From positions 1 through 58,699 of the forward strand of contig CALDOK010000485.1 of assembly GCA_937912125.1 (NCBI GenBank): 58,699 nucleotides of DNA. The letters run 5' to 3'. Each line of letters starts with the position of its first letter. Position 1 is the stretch's first letter. Below are positions 9,772 to 19,201 of this stretch, in pieces. The position numbers and the translations under genes were made by a program. The notes under the pieces were generated by a model. It was given only the letters and a program-made list of their open reading frames with translations. It searched no databases and was not told where the DNA came from. This DNA comes from an uncultured Pseudomonadota bacterium. GTDB taxonomy: Bacteria > Myxococcota_A > UBA796 > JAFGLY01.

Positions 9772-9832
9772 CCCAGGGCGGACCATCCTTTCCCTTGCGC
9801 CGATCCCGGGCAGCGTTATGCCTTTCGGGTTG

Positions 9833-9852
9833 GTGAATGAGCATTCATTCAC
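9833..9852. promoter_or_regulatory. FadR-like palindromic operator ahead of fadN
   Basis: A perfect inverted repeat, GTGAATGA-GCAT-TCATTCAC, with 8-bp arms and a 4-bp spacer, ends 22 bp before the fadN start. It matches the Bacillus subtilis FadR (YsiA, TetR family) box as I recall it, TGAATGA-N4-TCATTCA. The fadN-fadA pair behind it is the same gene pair FadR controls there. A repressor released by long-chain acyl-CoA is inferred; no TetR gene is in the window. Confidence 0.75.
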
Positions 9853-9874
9853 TACCCCCCAACACGGAGGAATG

Positions 9875-12250
9875 ATGGGCTACGAGATCAAAAAAGTCGC
9901 CGTGCTCGGCGCTGGTGTGATGGGGCAAGGCATTGCCGCTCACCTGGCCAACGCCGGCATCCCCTCGGTCCTGTTCGACATCGTGCCGCAAGGCGCTGAG
10001 CCACGCTCCAAGCTGGCTATCGACGGGATCGACAACGCCACGAAGCTGCGCCCTGCGGCCTTCTACACCAAGAAGGACGCCGCGATGATCACCCCCGCCA
10101 ACTACGAGGATGATGCAGCGCTCCTGGCCGAGTGCGACATGATCATCGAGGTGGTGATCGAGAACCTGAACATCAAGAAGAAGGTGTTCGCCTGGGTCGC
10201 AGAACACCGCCGTCCCGGCTCCATCGTGACCTCCAACACCTCCGGCCTCTCCCTCGAGGAGATGTCGGGCGTGATGGCCGAGGAGATGGCCGAGCACTTC
10301 CTGGTCACCCACTTCTTCAACCCGGTGCGCTACATGCGCCTGCTCGAGCTGGTCGGCTGCGCCAAGACCAAGCCCGAGGTCATGGCGGCCGTGGCCAAGT
10401 TCGGTGAAGAAGCTCTGGGCAAGGGCATCATCTTCGGCAAGGACACCCCCAACTTCGTCGCCAACCGCATCGGTGTCTACGGCATCGCGTCGGTCTTCAA
10501 GCACATGGAAGCCATGGAGATGACCATCGAAGAGGTCGATGCTGTCTTCGCCAAGCCCATGGGCCGCCCCAAGTCCGCCGTGTACCGCACCGCCGACCTG
10601 GTGGGCAACGACACCCTGGTCCACGTGCTCAAGACCGTCTACGACGGCTGCCCGGACGACGAGGGCCGCGACTACTTCCTGCCGCCCCAGTGGCTCGAGG
10701 ACATGGTCGAACAAGGCGCCCTGGGCGACAAGACCCGCGGCGGCTTCTACAAGAAGACCAAGGATGCCGACGGCAAGCGCGTCATCCTGGTCCGCAACTG
10801 GCAGACCGGTGAGTACCTGCCAAAGGGCAAGCCCAAGTTCGCCTCCATCGGTGCCGCCCGCGGCTACGAGGATCCGGGCAAGTCCATGAAGGCCATGGTG
10901 TACGGCAAGGACAAGGGCGCCGAGCTGGCCTGGAAGTGCACCGCCGACACCCTGATCTACTCGGCCAACCGGCTGCCCGAGATCGCCGACGACATCGTCA
11001 ACATCGACCGCGCCATGCGCTGGGGCTTCGCCTGGGACCTCGGTCCCTTCGAGTCCTGGGACGCCATCGGCGTGGCCAAGTCGGTCAAGAAGATGGAAGC
11101 CGACGGCTACGCGGTCCCCACTTGGGTCCAGGACATGCTGGCCGCCGGCCGCAAGAGCTTCTACGCCTGGGAAGACGGCCGCCACACCTACTGGTGCCCC
11201 CTGGCCAGCGAGGCCAAGGCGGTCCCCTTCTCCAGCCGTTGGTTCTTCATCCCGGACCTCAAGCGCGACAAGAGCGTTGTCATCAAGAAGAACATGTCCG
11301 CCGACCTGCTGGACATGGGCGACGGCGTGATGCTGCTCGAGTTCCACAGCAAGATGAACGCGCTCGACGCAGACATCATCAAGCTGTACAGCATGGCCCT
11401 CGATCTGCTCGATGCCGAGAAGTACGAAGGCCTCGTCATCGGCAACCAGAGCGGCAACGCCTTCTGCGCCGGCGCCAACCTGTTCATGGTGGGCATGGCC
11501 GCGGCCACCCAGCAGTGGGGCATGCTCGAGGGCGTGGTCAAGGATCTGCAGGATGTCTGCCAGCGGGCCAAGTACAGCGCTCGCCCCGTGGTCACGGCCC
11601 CCCGTGGTCTGGTCCTGGGCGGCGGCTGCGAGGTCTCCATGCAGTGCGCTCACACGCAGATGCTGGGTGAGACCTACATCGGCCTGGTCGAGGTCGGCGT
11701 GGGCCTGCTCCCTGCCGGTGGTGGCTGCAAGGAGATGCTCGCGCGCTACATGGGCGACATCCCCGAAGGCACCGAGTACGACCCCAACCCCTTCGTCCAG
11801 GCGGCCTACAAGAACATCGCCATGGCCCACGTGGCCGTGTCGGCCGAAGGTGCCCGCGAGGTGCGCTACCTGCGTCCCTCCGACCGCATCACCCTCGACC
11901 CCGATGCCGTCATTCAGGACGCCAAGAACGTGGTCCTGGGGCTGCGTCAGGCTGGCTACAAGGCGCCGCGTCAGGTCAAGTTCAAGGTCCCGGGCCCCAC
12001 GGGTCGGGCGGCCATCGAGCTGTTCCTGTATCAGATGAACCAGGGTGGCTGGGCCACCAAGCACGACCTGGTGGTCGGCAAGAAGCTGGCGTGGGTCATG
12101 ACCGGTGGTGACCGTCCCTTCGGCACCTGGACCACCGAGCAGGAGATCCTCGAGCTCGAGCGCGAGGGCTTCCTGTCTCTGTGCGGCCATCCCGACACGC
12201 AGGCCCGGATCCAGCACATGCTGCAGACCGGCAAGCCCCTGCGGAACTAA
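9875..12250 (+). CDS. fadN: FadN-type 3-hydroxyacyl-CoA dehydrogenase / enoyl-CoA hydratase
   Basis: Bifunctional beta-oxidation enzyme of 791 residues. The N-terminal half is the NAD-dependent 3-hydroxyacyl-CoA dehydrogenase: Rossmann motif VLGAGVMGQGIAAHLANAG at about residues 10-28 and VTHFFNPVRYMRLLELV. The C-terminal half is a crotonase-fold hydratase, with LGGGCEVSMQ and GLVEVGVGLLPAGGG giving the oxyanion hole and catalytic Glu region. The order HAD-then-ECH and the length match B. subtilis FadN (about 789), not E. coli FadB, which has the reverse order. Two tandem ATGs occur at 9872 and 9875; GGAGG at 9866-9870 is only 1 nt from the first, so the second is preferred. fadA follows after 30 bp. 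Confidence 0.93.
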   Translation: MGYEIKKVAVLGAGVMGQGIAAHLANAGIPSVLFDIVPQGAEPRSKLAIDGIDNATKLRPAAFYTKKDAAMITPANYEDDAALLAECDMIIEVVIENLNIKKKVFAWVAEHRRPGSIVTSNTSGLSLEEMSGVMAEEMAEHFLVTHFFNPVRYMRLLELVGCAKTKPEVMAAVAKFGEEALGKGIIFGKDTPNFVANRIGVYGIASVFKHMEAMEMTIEEVDAVFAKPMGRPKSAVYRTADLVGNDTLVHVLKTVYDGCPDDEGRDYFLPPQWLEDMVEQGALGDKTRGGFYKKTKDADGKRVILVRNWQTGEYLPKGKPKFASIGAARGYEDPGKSMKAMVYGKDKGAELAWKCTADTLIYSANRLPEIADDIVNIDRAMRWGFAWDLGPFESWDAIGVAKSVKKMEADGYAVPTWVQDMLAAGRKSFYAWEDGRHTYWCPLASEAKAVPFSSRWFFIPDLKRDKSVVIKKNMSADLLDMGDGVMLLEFHSKMNALDADIIKLYSMALDLLDAEKYEGLVIGNQSGNAFCAGANLFMVGMAAATQQWGMLEGVVKDLQDVCQRAKYSARPVVTAPRGLVLGGGCEVSMQCAHTQMLGETYIGLVEVGVGLLPAGGGCKEMLARYMGDIPEGTEYDPNPFVQAAYKNIAMAHVAVSAEGAREVRYLRPSDRITLDPDAVIQDAKNVVLGLRQAGYKAPRQVKFKVPGPTGRAAIELFLYQMNQGGWATKHDLVVGKKLAWVMTGGDRPFGTWTTEQEILELEREGFLSLCGHPDTQARIQHMLQTGKPLRN

Positions 12251-12280
12251 CCCCAGCACCCCAAATACGAGGTACAAAAC

Positions 12281-13459
12281 ATGTTCCAAAAGAACCCCCG
12301 TGACGTCGTGGTGGTTGCTGCGGTCCGCACCCCAGCGACCAAGTCCGGCAAGGGCTCCCTCAAGGACACCCGCCCCGACGACCTGCTGATCGAGTGCATC
12401 AAGGGCCTGATGGCCCGGGTGCCCAACTTCGACCCCGCCGAGATCGACGACTGCGTCATCGGCTGTGCGTTCCCGGAAGGCGAGCAGGGCATGAACGTTG
12501 CCCGCATCGCCACCATGGGCGCCGGTCTGCCCGACTCTGTCCCGGCCATGACCATCAACCGCTTCTGCTCCTCGGGCCTCCAGTCCCTGGCGCAGGCGGC
12601 CGCGGCCATCCACGCCGGCTGGATCGACTGCGCGCTGACCGGCGGCGTCGAGTCCATGTCCCAGATCCCCATGGGCGGCCAGAAGCCCAGCCCCAACCCC
12701 ACCATGATGGAGAAGGACCCAGCGATGTACGCGCCCATGGGCACCACGTCGGAGACCGTAGCCACCCGCTACGACATCTCCCGTGAAGACCAGGACGCCT
12801 TCGCGCTGCGCTCGAACACCAACGCGCTCGCGGCCCAGGCCAACGGCACCTTCAACGACGAGATCGTCCCGGTCAAGACCAAGGTCTGGGACGGCACGGA
12901 GATGAAGGACAAGGTCGTCGATACGGACGAAGGCCCCCGCGCCTCCACCCTCGAGGCCCTGGGCAAGCTCCGCACGGTGTTCTCCACCACGGGCCGCAGC
13001 ACGGCAGGCAACTCCTCGCAGACCAGCGACGGAGCCGCCGCCAACCTGATCATGACCCGCGAGAAGGCCGAGAAGCTGGGCCTGCCCGTCCTGGGCGTGT
13101 TCCGTGGCTTCCAGGTGGTGGGCGTCAAGGCCGACGAGATGGGTGTGGGCCCGGCCTACGCCATCCCCAAGCTGGTCGAGCACTACGGCATGACCGTCGA
13201 TGACATCGACGTGTACGAGATCAACGAAGCCTTCGCCTCCCAGGCGCTGTACAGCGTCCGCAAGGCCGGCATCGATCCCGAGCGCGTCAACCTGCACGGC
13301 GGCGCCATCGCCCTGGGTCACCCCCTGGGCTGCACCGGCGCCAAGCTCACGGCCACCCTGCTGCACGAGCTCAAGCGCAGCAAGAAGCGCTTCGGCGTGG
13401 TCAGCATGTGCATCGGCGGCGGCATGGGCGCGGCCGGCCTGTTCGAGAACGAGGGATAG
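12281..13459 (+). CDS. fadA: Acetyl-CoA acyltransferase (thiolase)
   Basis: 3-ketoacyl-CoA thiolase, 392 residues, the standard thiolase length; it performs the last step of beta-oxidation. The acylated cysteine lies in NRFCSSGLQSLAQAA (about residue 91). The second active-site segments are NEAFASQAL, GGAIALGHPLGCTGAKL with the catalytic His, and CIGGGMGAAGLF with the second Cys near the C-terminus. It is the second gene of the fadN-fadA operon, 30 bp after fadN, with an AT-richer leader carrying a GAGG ribosome site. A hairpin terminator follows at once, so the operon has only two genes; no acyl-CoA dehydrogenase is attached. Confidence 0.96.
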   Translation: MFQKNPRDVVVVAAVRTPATKSGKGSLKDTRPDDLLIECIKGLMARVPNFDPAEIDDCVIGCAFPEGEQGMNVARIATMGAGLPDSVPAMTINRFCSSGLQSLAQAAAAIHAGWIDCALTGGVESMSQIPMGGQKPSPNPTMMEKDPAMYAPMGTTSETVATRYDISREDQDAFALRSNTNALAAQANGTFNDEIVPVKTKVWDGTEMKDKVVDTDEGPRASTLEALGKLRTVFSTTGRSTAGNSSQTSDGAAANLIMTREKAEKLGLPVLGVFRGFQVVGVKADEMGVGPAYAIPKLVEHYGMTVDDIDVYEINEAFASQALYSVRKAGIDPERVNLHGGAIALGHPLGCTGAKLTATLLHELKRSKKRFGVVSMCIGGGMGAAGLFENEG

Positions 13460-13481
13460 CACCCCCCAACGGGGAAACGAA

Positions 13482-13509
13482 AGGCCCGCTCCCTTCGGGG
13501 GGCGGGCTT
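13482..13509. terminator. UUCG-loop hairpin terminator of fadN-fadA
   Basis: A GC-rich stem of ten pairs (one G-U), GCCCGCTCCC with GGGGGCGGGC, closed by a TTCG tetraloop and flanked by AA/TT. It starts 23 bp after the fadA stop and lies 28 bp beyond the stop of the convergent heme lipoprotein gene, so it can serve both strands. There is no long U-tract. Confidence 0.8.
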
Positions 13510-13536
13510 CTCTGCTTCAGCGGGCCGACGCTGCGC

Positions 13537-13902
13537 CTAGTCGTTCAGGGCACCCGCATCGATCCAGCTGGTGACGGTGGCCAGGTCTTCAGCGCTGAAC
13601 CAGCCGCTGCCGTGGTGGCTGCCGATGGTGACCAGCTGGCTGGCGGCGCTGTCGCTGGCGACCACGACGCCCGAGGCCATCAGGCTTTCGTAGCTGGTGA
13701 CGTCGACGCCCCCGTGGGTCTGGCCCGCGCCGTGGCAGCGGCTGCAGTAGGTCTCGAGCAGGGGCAGCACGTCGTCCGCGAAGCCGATCATGCCATCGTC
13801 CACAGGCTGGGTGTCCTGCGGGGGCGTGGTGTCTTCCTTGACCTCCTCACCGCAGGCGGCCAGGGACACGAGCAAGGGCAGGGCGAAGATCAAGGGACGC
13901 AT
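13537..13902 (-). CDS. Small heme-c-type lipoprotein
   Basis: A 121-residue exported lipoprotein. The signal peptide ends in the lipobox SLAAC, followed by an acidic linker (EEVKEDTTPPQDTQPVDD). A single heme-binding motif CSRCH follows in VLPLLETYCSRCHGAGQTHG (about residue 55). The C-terminal ATVTSWIDAGAL is the usual ending of small cytochrome c domains that occur in planctomycete and myxobacterial surface proteins. A distal ligand could be the His pair in GSHHGSGW. The frame is open upstream, but MRPLIFALPLLVSL at 13902 begins the signal peptide. It is divergent from tyrS and convergent with fadA. An electron-transfer role is inferred. Confidence 0.8.
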   Translation of the reverse strand: MRPLIFALPLLVSLAACGEEVKEDTTPPQDTQPVDDGMIGFADDVLPLLETYCSRCHGAGQTHGGVDVTSYESLMASGVVVASDSAASQLVTIGSHHGSGWFSAEDLATVTSWIDAGALND

Positions 13903-14017
13903 GGGCTCACTCGCGGTCGAGGATTGCGGCGGCACACTATCGCGCCACAGCCCCCTTGCCTCGCGCCCCCCTCCCCCAATAGGAGGCAGGCCCTGATCCT
14001 GATCAGATGGAGCCACC

Positions 14018-15235
14018 ATGGACCTGTTCGACACCCTGAAGGCGCGCGGCTTCGTCGCAGACTGCACCGACGAAGCGGCGGTGCGCAAGCTCTTCGCCAC
14101 CGAGCAGACCACCATCTACATCGGCTTCGACCCCACCGCAGACTCCTTGCACGCGGGGTCCCTGGTGCAGCTGATGGCCCTGGCCCACATGCAGCGTGCG
14201 GGCCACCGGGTGATCGCCCTGGTGGGCGGCGGCACCGCCATGGTGGGCGACCCCAGCGGCAAGACCGAGCTGCGGGCCATGCTCAGCAACGAGCAGCTCG
14301 AGGCCAACAAGGCCGGCATCAGCGCCCAGATCCGCCGCTTCATCGATCTGGACGGCGAGCGCGGCATCATGGTGGACAACGCCGACTGGCTGCTGGGGCT
14401 CAACTACATCCAGTTCCTGCGCGAAGTCGGCCGCCACTTCAGCGTCAACCGCATGCTCGCCGCGGAGTCCTACAAGATCCGCCTCGAGAAGGGCCTGTCC
14501 TTCATCGAGTTCAACTACCAGATCTTGCAAGCCTACGACTTCCTCGAGTTGTTCCGCCGCTACGGCTGCAAGGTCCAGATGGGCGGCTCGGACCAGTGGG
14601 GCAACATCGTGGCGGGGCTCGACCTGGTGCGCCGCCTGGGGCCCGGCGAGGTCTACGGCCTCACCTCCCCCCTGGTGATGACCGCCTCGGGAGAGAAGAT
14701 GGGCAAGACGGCCGCAGGCGCAGTCTGGCTCGACGCCGAGCGCCTGTCGGCCTTCGAGTACTTCCAGTACTGGCGCAACGTCACCGACGCCGACGTAGGT
14801 CGCTTCTTGCGCCTGTTCACCTTCCTGCCCCTGGCGGAGATCGAGTCCCTCGAGGCCCTCACCGGCGCCGAGATCAACAGCGCCAAAGAGAAGCTCGCCT
14901 TCGAGGCCACCAAGATCGTACACGGCGCCGAGGCCGCCGAGCAGGCCCTGGCCGGCGCCAGGGCGGCCTTCGCGGGCGGCGGCCAGGTCGATGACATCCC
15001 CACCCACCAGGCCATCCTGCCCAGGCCCATCGTGGACCTGTTGGTGGACTGCGGGCTGTGCGCCTCCAAGGGCGACGCCCGGCGTCAGATCAAGGGCGGC
15101 GCGGTCAAGCTGGGCGACGACAAGGCGAGGGTCGACGACCCGAACATGGTCATCGGCCCCGAGCACCTGGACGCTGATGGGTCGGTGGCGCTGTGGAAGG
15201 GCAAGAAGAACACAGTCCGGATCGTCACGGGCTGA
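14018..15235 (+). CDS. tyrS: Tyrosyl-tRNA synthetase
   Basis: Class I aminoacyl-tRNA synthetase charging tRNA-Tyr, 405 residues. The nucleotide-binding signature is in DSLHAGSLVQLM (about residue 44): HAGS in place of the textbook HxGH, a variant I recall from alphaproteobacterial enzymes as HVGS, so not evidence of damage. The tyrosine pocket segment GGSDQWGN and the KMSKS loop GEKMGKT (about residue 227) are present. The C-terminus is an S4 RNA-binding domain (GDARRQIKGGAVKLGDD). The stop TGA at 15233-15235 abuts the stop of the convergent SRPBCC gene at 15236. Confidence 0.97.
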   Translation: MDLFDTLKARGFVADCTDEAAVRKLFATEQTTIYIGFDPTADSLHAGSLVQLMALAHMQRAGHRVIALVGGGTAMVGDPSGKTELRAMLSNEQLEANKAGISAQIRRFIDLDGERGIMVDNADWLLGLNYIQFLREVGRHFSVNRMLAAESYKIRLEKGLSFIEFNYQILQAYDFLELFRRYGCKVQMGGSDQWGNIVAGLDLVRRLGPGEVYGLTSPLVMTASGEKMGKTAAGAVWLDAERLSAFEYFQYWRNVTDADVGRFLRLFTFLPLAEIESLEALTGAEINSAKEKLAFEATKIVHGAEAAEQALAGARAAFAGGGQVDDIPTHQAILPRPIVDLLVDCGLCASKGDARRQIKGGAVKLGDDKARVDDPNMVIGPEHLDADGSVALWKGKKNTVRIVTG

Positions 15236-15871
15236 TCAGCGCACCGCGGCCTCGCTCTCCCGCTTCACCCAGGCCGTGGCCTTGGTGAGGCCGGCGTCGC
15301 TGATGTAGTCCTCGATGGGCCCGGGCACCCAGCCCAGAGGCTTGACCTCCACCGAGTAGAACAGCCGCGTGTAGCCCGGTCGATCGGCCACCGGCTCCAC
15401 CCGCCAGAAGCCCACCGAGTCGTCCAGATCACTGGCGCGGGAGTAGTCGAGGGTCCAGGTGAGCCAGCCCTCGTCGATGTGGACCTGGTGAGCGATGTAG
15501 TACTCGATGTCCATCATCAGGGCGCCGATGACGAAGCGGACCTCGATCTCGTTGTCGCTGCGGGCGTAGACCTCGCACTCCCGCACGTTGTCGACCATGC
15601 GGGGGTATGCGGGGAAGTCCAGGATGCGGTCCCAGACCACCCCGGGCGACGCGTGGATGTCCTGCACCGCCACCCCCCGGCCTCCGTCGGCGTACTGGAC
15701 CTGGCGCTTGACCACCCCACCTGCGGCCAGGCGGGCCAGCTCAGCGGGGGTGAGCGCCACCATGGGCGGAGGGCCCTGGTAGGCGGGGATGGAGCCCTGG
15801 TGCATGTGGGGCTTGGTTGTGTCGGCGGCGTGAGCCGCGAGGACGACGGTGAGGATGGAGGTGGACAGCAT
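15236..15871 (-). CDS. Secreted SRPBCC (START-like) domain protein
   Basis: A 211-residue protein with an N-terminal signal-like segment (MLSTSILTVVLAAHA) and a SRPBCC/polyketide-cyclase-type fold from about residue 60. GRGVAVQDIHASPGVVWDRI followed by FPAYPRMVDNV is the characteristic first strand and helix of the ligand-binding START-like family, and the C-terminal long helix ends in AWVKRESEAAVR. Ligand and role are unknown; relatives include lipid carriers and coenzyme Q-binding proteins. It lies 23 bp downstream of the tricorn protease gene on the same strand, so the two are probably cotranscribed. Confidence 0.75.
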   Translation of the reverse strand: MLSTSILTVVLAAHAADTTKPHMHQGSIPAYQGPPPMVALTPAELARLAAGGVVKRQVQYADGGRGVAVQDIHASPGVVWDRILDFPAYPRMVDNVRECEVYARSDNEIEVRFVIGALMMDIEYYIAHQVHIDEGWLTWTLDYSRASDLDDSVGFWRVEPVADRPGYTRLFYSVEVKPLGWVPGPIEDYISDAGLTKATAWVKRESEAAVR

Positions 15872-15894
15872 GAGCGAATCATACCCCCAAAGGA

Positions 15895-18800
15895 TCAGGT
15901 GCCGTGGTCCGGGAACGCCGGAGGCTCAGGACGGACCACCGGGTTGGCTTCGAGCTGCTCGAGGGCCACCTCCACGGCCCGCTCGAGCTGGGGATCGCGA
16001 CCCGCCTGGAAGTCGACGGGGGTGATCTCCACCTCCACGTCCGGCGCCACGCCGACGTTCTCAGCGGTCCAGGCACCATCGGGGCCGTAGAAAGCGATGC
16101 GGGGCGCCGTGACGCCGCCGCCGTCCATCAGGGCCGGGTAGCCGTAGATACCCACCAGCCCCCCCCAGGTGCGGGTGCCCACCAGCGTGCCCAGGCCCAG
16201 CAGCCGGAAGTAGTGGGGCAGGCAGTCGCCACCGGAGCCGGCGTACTGGTTGATGAGCATCACTCGCGGCCCAGGGATGACCCCCAGGGGGCTCGAGTAG
16301 GGCTGGCCCTCGCGGGTGACGTGCCAGTTCAGGGGCTGGCGGCGCAGCATGTCCACGATGTAGTCCGCGACCAGGCCACCGCCGTTGAAGCGCTCGTCGA
16401 CGATCACCCCCTGCTTGTCCAGCTGGCTGTAGAAGCCCCTGGTGAAGCCGTCGTAGCCCCCGGTGTGGGTGTTGGGCAGGTACAGGTAGGCCAGGCGACC
16501 GTCGGAGAGCTGGTCCACCCGCCGCCGGTTGTCCTCGAGCCAGGCCCGGTGCCGCAAGCCGTCCTCTCGCTCGATGGTCTGCACCGTGAGCTGGCGCCCG
16601 CCCTGTCCATCGGGCTGTGCCGCTACGGTGAGCGTCACCCGGCGGCTGGCCTTGTGGGCCAGCAGGGCGTAGGGGTTGGTGGCGGCGTCCAGGGCGACTC
16701 CATCGATGGCCAGCAGCCAGTCGCCCTCGGCCACGTCCAAGCCTGGCTGGGCCAGGGGGGCCCGCAGCTCGGGGTTCCAGCTCTCGCCCGTGAAGATGCG
16801 CGCGATGCGATAGCGGTCACCCTCGAGGGCCAGATCGGCCCCCAGCAAGCCCACAGGGACCCCATCGTCGGCCGGCATGTCGCCGCCCCAGCGGTAGGCG
16901 TGGCCCACCACCAGCTCGCCGATCAGCTCGCCCAGCAGATAGTTGAGGTCCGCCCGGTGGGCCACATGCTCCAGCCAGGGACGGTAGCGGGCGCCCACGG
17001 CATCCCAGTCCACTCCGTGCATCTGGGGGTCGTAGAAGTAGTCCCGCTGGATGCGCCAGGCCTCGTCGAAGATCTGGGGCCACTCCACGGCGGGATCCGA
17101 CCAGGCGCGCATGTCCGCCAGGTCCAAGGCGCCGTCGTCCGGCTCGGGATCGTCCGCGGCGCCCACGATGGCCCAGCCGCCGTCACCGGCTTGGTAGAGC
17201 AGCCTCTCGCCGTTGGCCGAGACCACATAGCGCTTCACGGCCGGGAGGAAGTCCTCTGCCTCTCGCTCCTCGGGATCGTAGCGACGGAGTGCGGGGTCGC
17301 CCTGGTCCTCGGGATGAGCCAGGAAGAACACCCGACCGTCGCCGCCCACCTGCAGGCCGTCCAGCATGCCGGCGGGCACGGGCAGGGCCAGGATGCGCCT
17401 CGTGAGGCCCTCAGCGTCCACCCGCACCACCACAGGCGCCACCTGCTCCTCGTCTTCACCCTTCTTGCCCTTCTTCTTCTTGTCCTTGGCCTGATCCGAC
17501 TCCACCGGCTCCTCGTCGCTGCGGGGGGCCAGGGGGGACGGCTCGTGCGCCGAGAGCACCGCCACATACAGGTGCCGTGAGAGGGGCCGGTGCATGCTGC
17601 TCATGTCCAGCCAGGCCGTGTTGAGGCCCTGGTCGGTGCTGGCGGCGAAGTACAGGAAGCGCCCGTCGGCGGAGAAGGCCGGAGACACCTCGTCGGCCAG
17701 GCCGTCGCTGACCCGGATGCGCTGCCCAGTGGCCAGCTCGTAGAGGAACACGGCCCTCAGGTGGTTGGGCAGGTGGCGGGTGTAGGCCAGCCAGGCCCCA
17801 TCGGGGGACCAGCTCAGCTCGAGGGCTTGATGGACGTGATCGTAGAGGTCCTCGTCCACCAGCACGGGCTGGTGCGTGGCCATGTCCATGACCCACAGCT
17901 TCATGCGCTTGTCTGCGTAGGCGATGTGCTCGCCCGTGGGATCGTAGACCGGCTGGTGGTAGAAGCTGGGGTCGCCCATGGGCACGCGCTCCAGCGCCCC
18001 CGAGCCGTCGGGGCCCAGCAGATCCAGAGCGTACTCGCCATCGGCGTCCGAGACGGCCAGCACCGTCGAGCCATCGGGGCTCCAGGCGGGGAAGCGGTCG
18101 TTCACGGCGGGGCTGCGGGTGAGGTTGCGCACGTCGCCGTGCTCGGCGGGCACGGTGAAGATCTCGCCCCGCGCTCCGAACACGGCGCGCTTGCCCGTGG
18201 GAGAGAGGGCGAAGGACTCCACCCGATCGCCCACAGGGACCCAGCGCGGCCGGGCCGCGGGCAGGTCGGCGTCGATGCGGATGTCCAAGGGAGCGGCGAC
18301 GCCGCTGCGGGGGTCGAGCTTGTGCAGCCGTCCACCCTGCTCGTAGACGATCCACTCGGCCCCGGGCGCTCCCCCTGCCCCCGCCGAGCGCACGTCCAGC
18401 TCGGCATGCTGGGTGACCTGCTGCACCGCGCCATCGGAGCGCTGCACGAAGAGGTTGGCCACCCCCGCGCGGTCCGAGATGAAGTACAGATCGTCGCCCA
18501 CGAACAGGGGCTCGAGATCGTTGCTGCCCGGGTGAGGCACCTCGGTGACCGCCGACGAGCCTGGATCGTAGCGCCAGATGAAGCTCACCTGGCCGCCTCG
18601 GTAGTGCTTCCAGCTGCCGATGGCCGGCGCGACGGGGGTGTAGGCCAGCTCCCCGCCGCCGGGGGCGTAGCTGGCGTCCTCGGCCATGGGCAAGGGCAAG
18701 ACCTCCGGCCAGCCGCCCTGGGGGGAGACCAGGAACAGCCTCCCACCCTTGCGGGTGCCCTTCTGGCGCTCGGAGCGGAACAGCACGCGCCCATCGGGGC

Positions 18801-19134
18801 TCCAGCCCCGCACCAGGTCGTCCCCCGGATGGAAGCTGACCCGCTGGGGCTGGCCGCCGGCCACCGGGACGACGAAGACGTCGGCGTTGCCATCGTAGTG
18901 CCCGGTGAAGGCCAGCAGGCGCCCATCCGGCGACAGGTGGGGATCGCTCTCGAGCCCCGGATGCACCGTCACCCGCCGGGGCTGGGAACCCTCGAGATCC
19001 GTGACCCACAGATCCCCGGCGTAGGCGAAGGCGATGTGACCGCCCCCCACCGTGGGCTGGCGCAACAACAGGGTGGGGCCGTCAGCAGCGGCGACGACGA
19101 GCGAGGCGAACAGGACGGGCAAGAGCGTGGGCAC
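15895..19134 (-). CDS. Tricorn-type S41 peptidase (beta-propeller, PDZ, S41)
   Basis: A 1079-residue exported protease of the tricorn family. The N-terminal signal peptide (MPTLLPVLFASLVVAAADG) is followed by WD40/TolB-like propeller repeats rich in SPDGR and SADGR turns (about 30-600), a linker with a Lys-rich run (KDKKKKGKKG, about 540), a tricorn core, a PDZ domain (about 770-860) and a C-terminal S41 peptidase domain. The predicted nucleophile is the Ser in NQYAGSGGD (about residue 968), followed by GTRTWGGLVG. Tricorn proteases degrade peptides, in archaea downstream of the proteasome; here the signal peptide suggests a periplasmic place. The SRPBCC gene follows. Confidence 0.93.
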   Translation of the reverse strand: MPTLLPVLFASLVVAAADGPTLLLRQPTVGGGHIAFAYAGDLWVTDLEGSQPRRVTVHPGLESDPHLSPDGRLLAFTGHYDGNADVFVVPVAGGQPQRVSFHPGDDLVRGWSPDGRVLFRSERQKGTRKGGRLFLVSPQGGWPEVLPLPMAEDASYAPGGGELAYTPVAPAIGSWKHYRGGQVSFIWRYDPGSSAVTEVPHPGSNDLEPLFVGDDLYFISDRAGVANLFVQRSDGAVQQVTQHAELDVRSAGAGGAPGAEWIVYEQGGRLHKLDPRSGVAAPLDIRIDADLPAARPRWVPVGDRVESFALSPTGKRAVFGARGEIFTVPAEHGDVRNLTRSPAVNDRFPAWSPDGSTVLAVSDADGEYALDLLGPDGSGALERVPMGDPSFYHQPVYDPTGEHIAYADKRMKLWVMDMATHQPVLVDEDLYDHVHQALELSWSPDGAWLAYTRHLPNHLRAVFLYELATGQRIRVSDGLADEVSPAFSADGRFLYFAASTDQGLNTAWLDMSSMHRPLSRHLYVAVLSAHEPSPLAPRSDEEPVESDQAKDKKKKGKKGEDEEQVAPVVVRVDAEGLTRRILALPVPAGMLDGLQVGGDGRVFFLAHPEDQGDPALRRYDPEEREAEDFLPAVKRYVVSANGERLLYQAGDGGWAIVGAADDPEPDDGALDLADMRAWSDPAVEWPQIFDEAWRIQRDYFYDPQMHGVDWDAVGARYRPWLEHVAHRADLNYLLGELIGELVVGHAYRWGGDMPADDGVPVGLLGADLALEGDRYRIARIFTGESWNPELRAPLAQPGLDVAEGDWLLAIDGVALDAATNPYALLAHKASRRVTLTVAAQPDGQGGRQLTVQTIEREDGLRHRAWLEDNRRRVDQLSDGRLAYLYLPNTHTGGYDGFTRGFYSQLDKQGVIVDERFNGGGLVADYIVDMLRRQPLNWHVTREGQPYSSPLGVIPGPRVMLINQYAGSGGDCLPHYFRLLGLGTLVGTRTWGGLVGIYGYPALMDGGGVTAPRIAFYGPDGAWTAENVGVAPDVEVEITPVDFQAGRDPQLERAVEVALEQLEANPVVRPEPPAFPDHGT

Positions 19135-19201
19135 GGAGGCCTCCCTAGCGGCAGAGCGGATCTCTATGCTCGCAGGCGGGCGGGCTCACCCCACCAACGC
19201 C

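Noticed and set aside
9845..13462. A 1205-codon open frame antisense to fadN and fadA
   Set aside because: Composition is His/Gly/Val/Asp repeats typical of the reverse of GC-rich third positions; no motifs, while both sense genes are unambiguous.
14018..15235. HAGS instead of HxGH in TyrRS as a sign of an inactive enzyme
   Set aside because: HVGS-type signatures occur in functional bacterial TyrRS, and all other motifs are intact.
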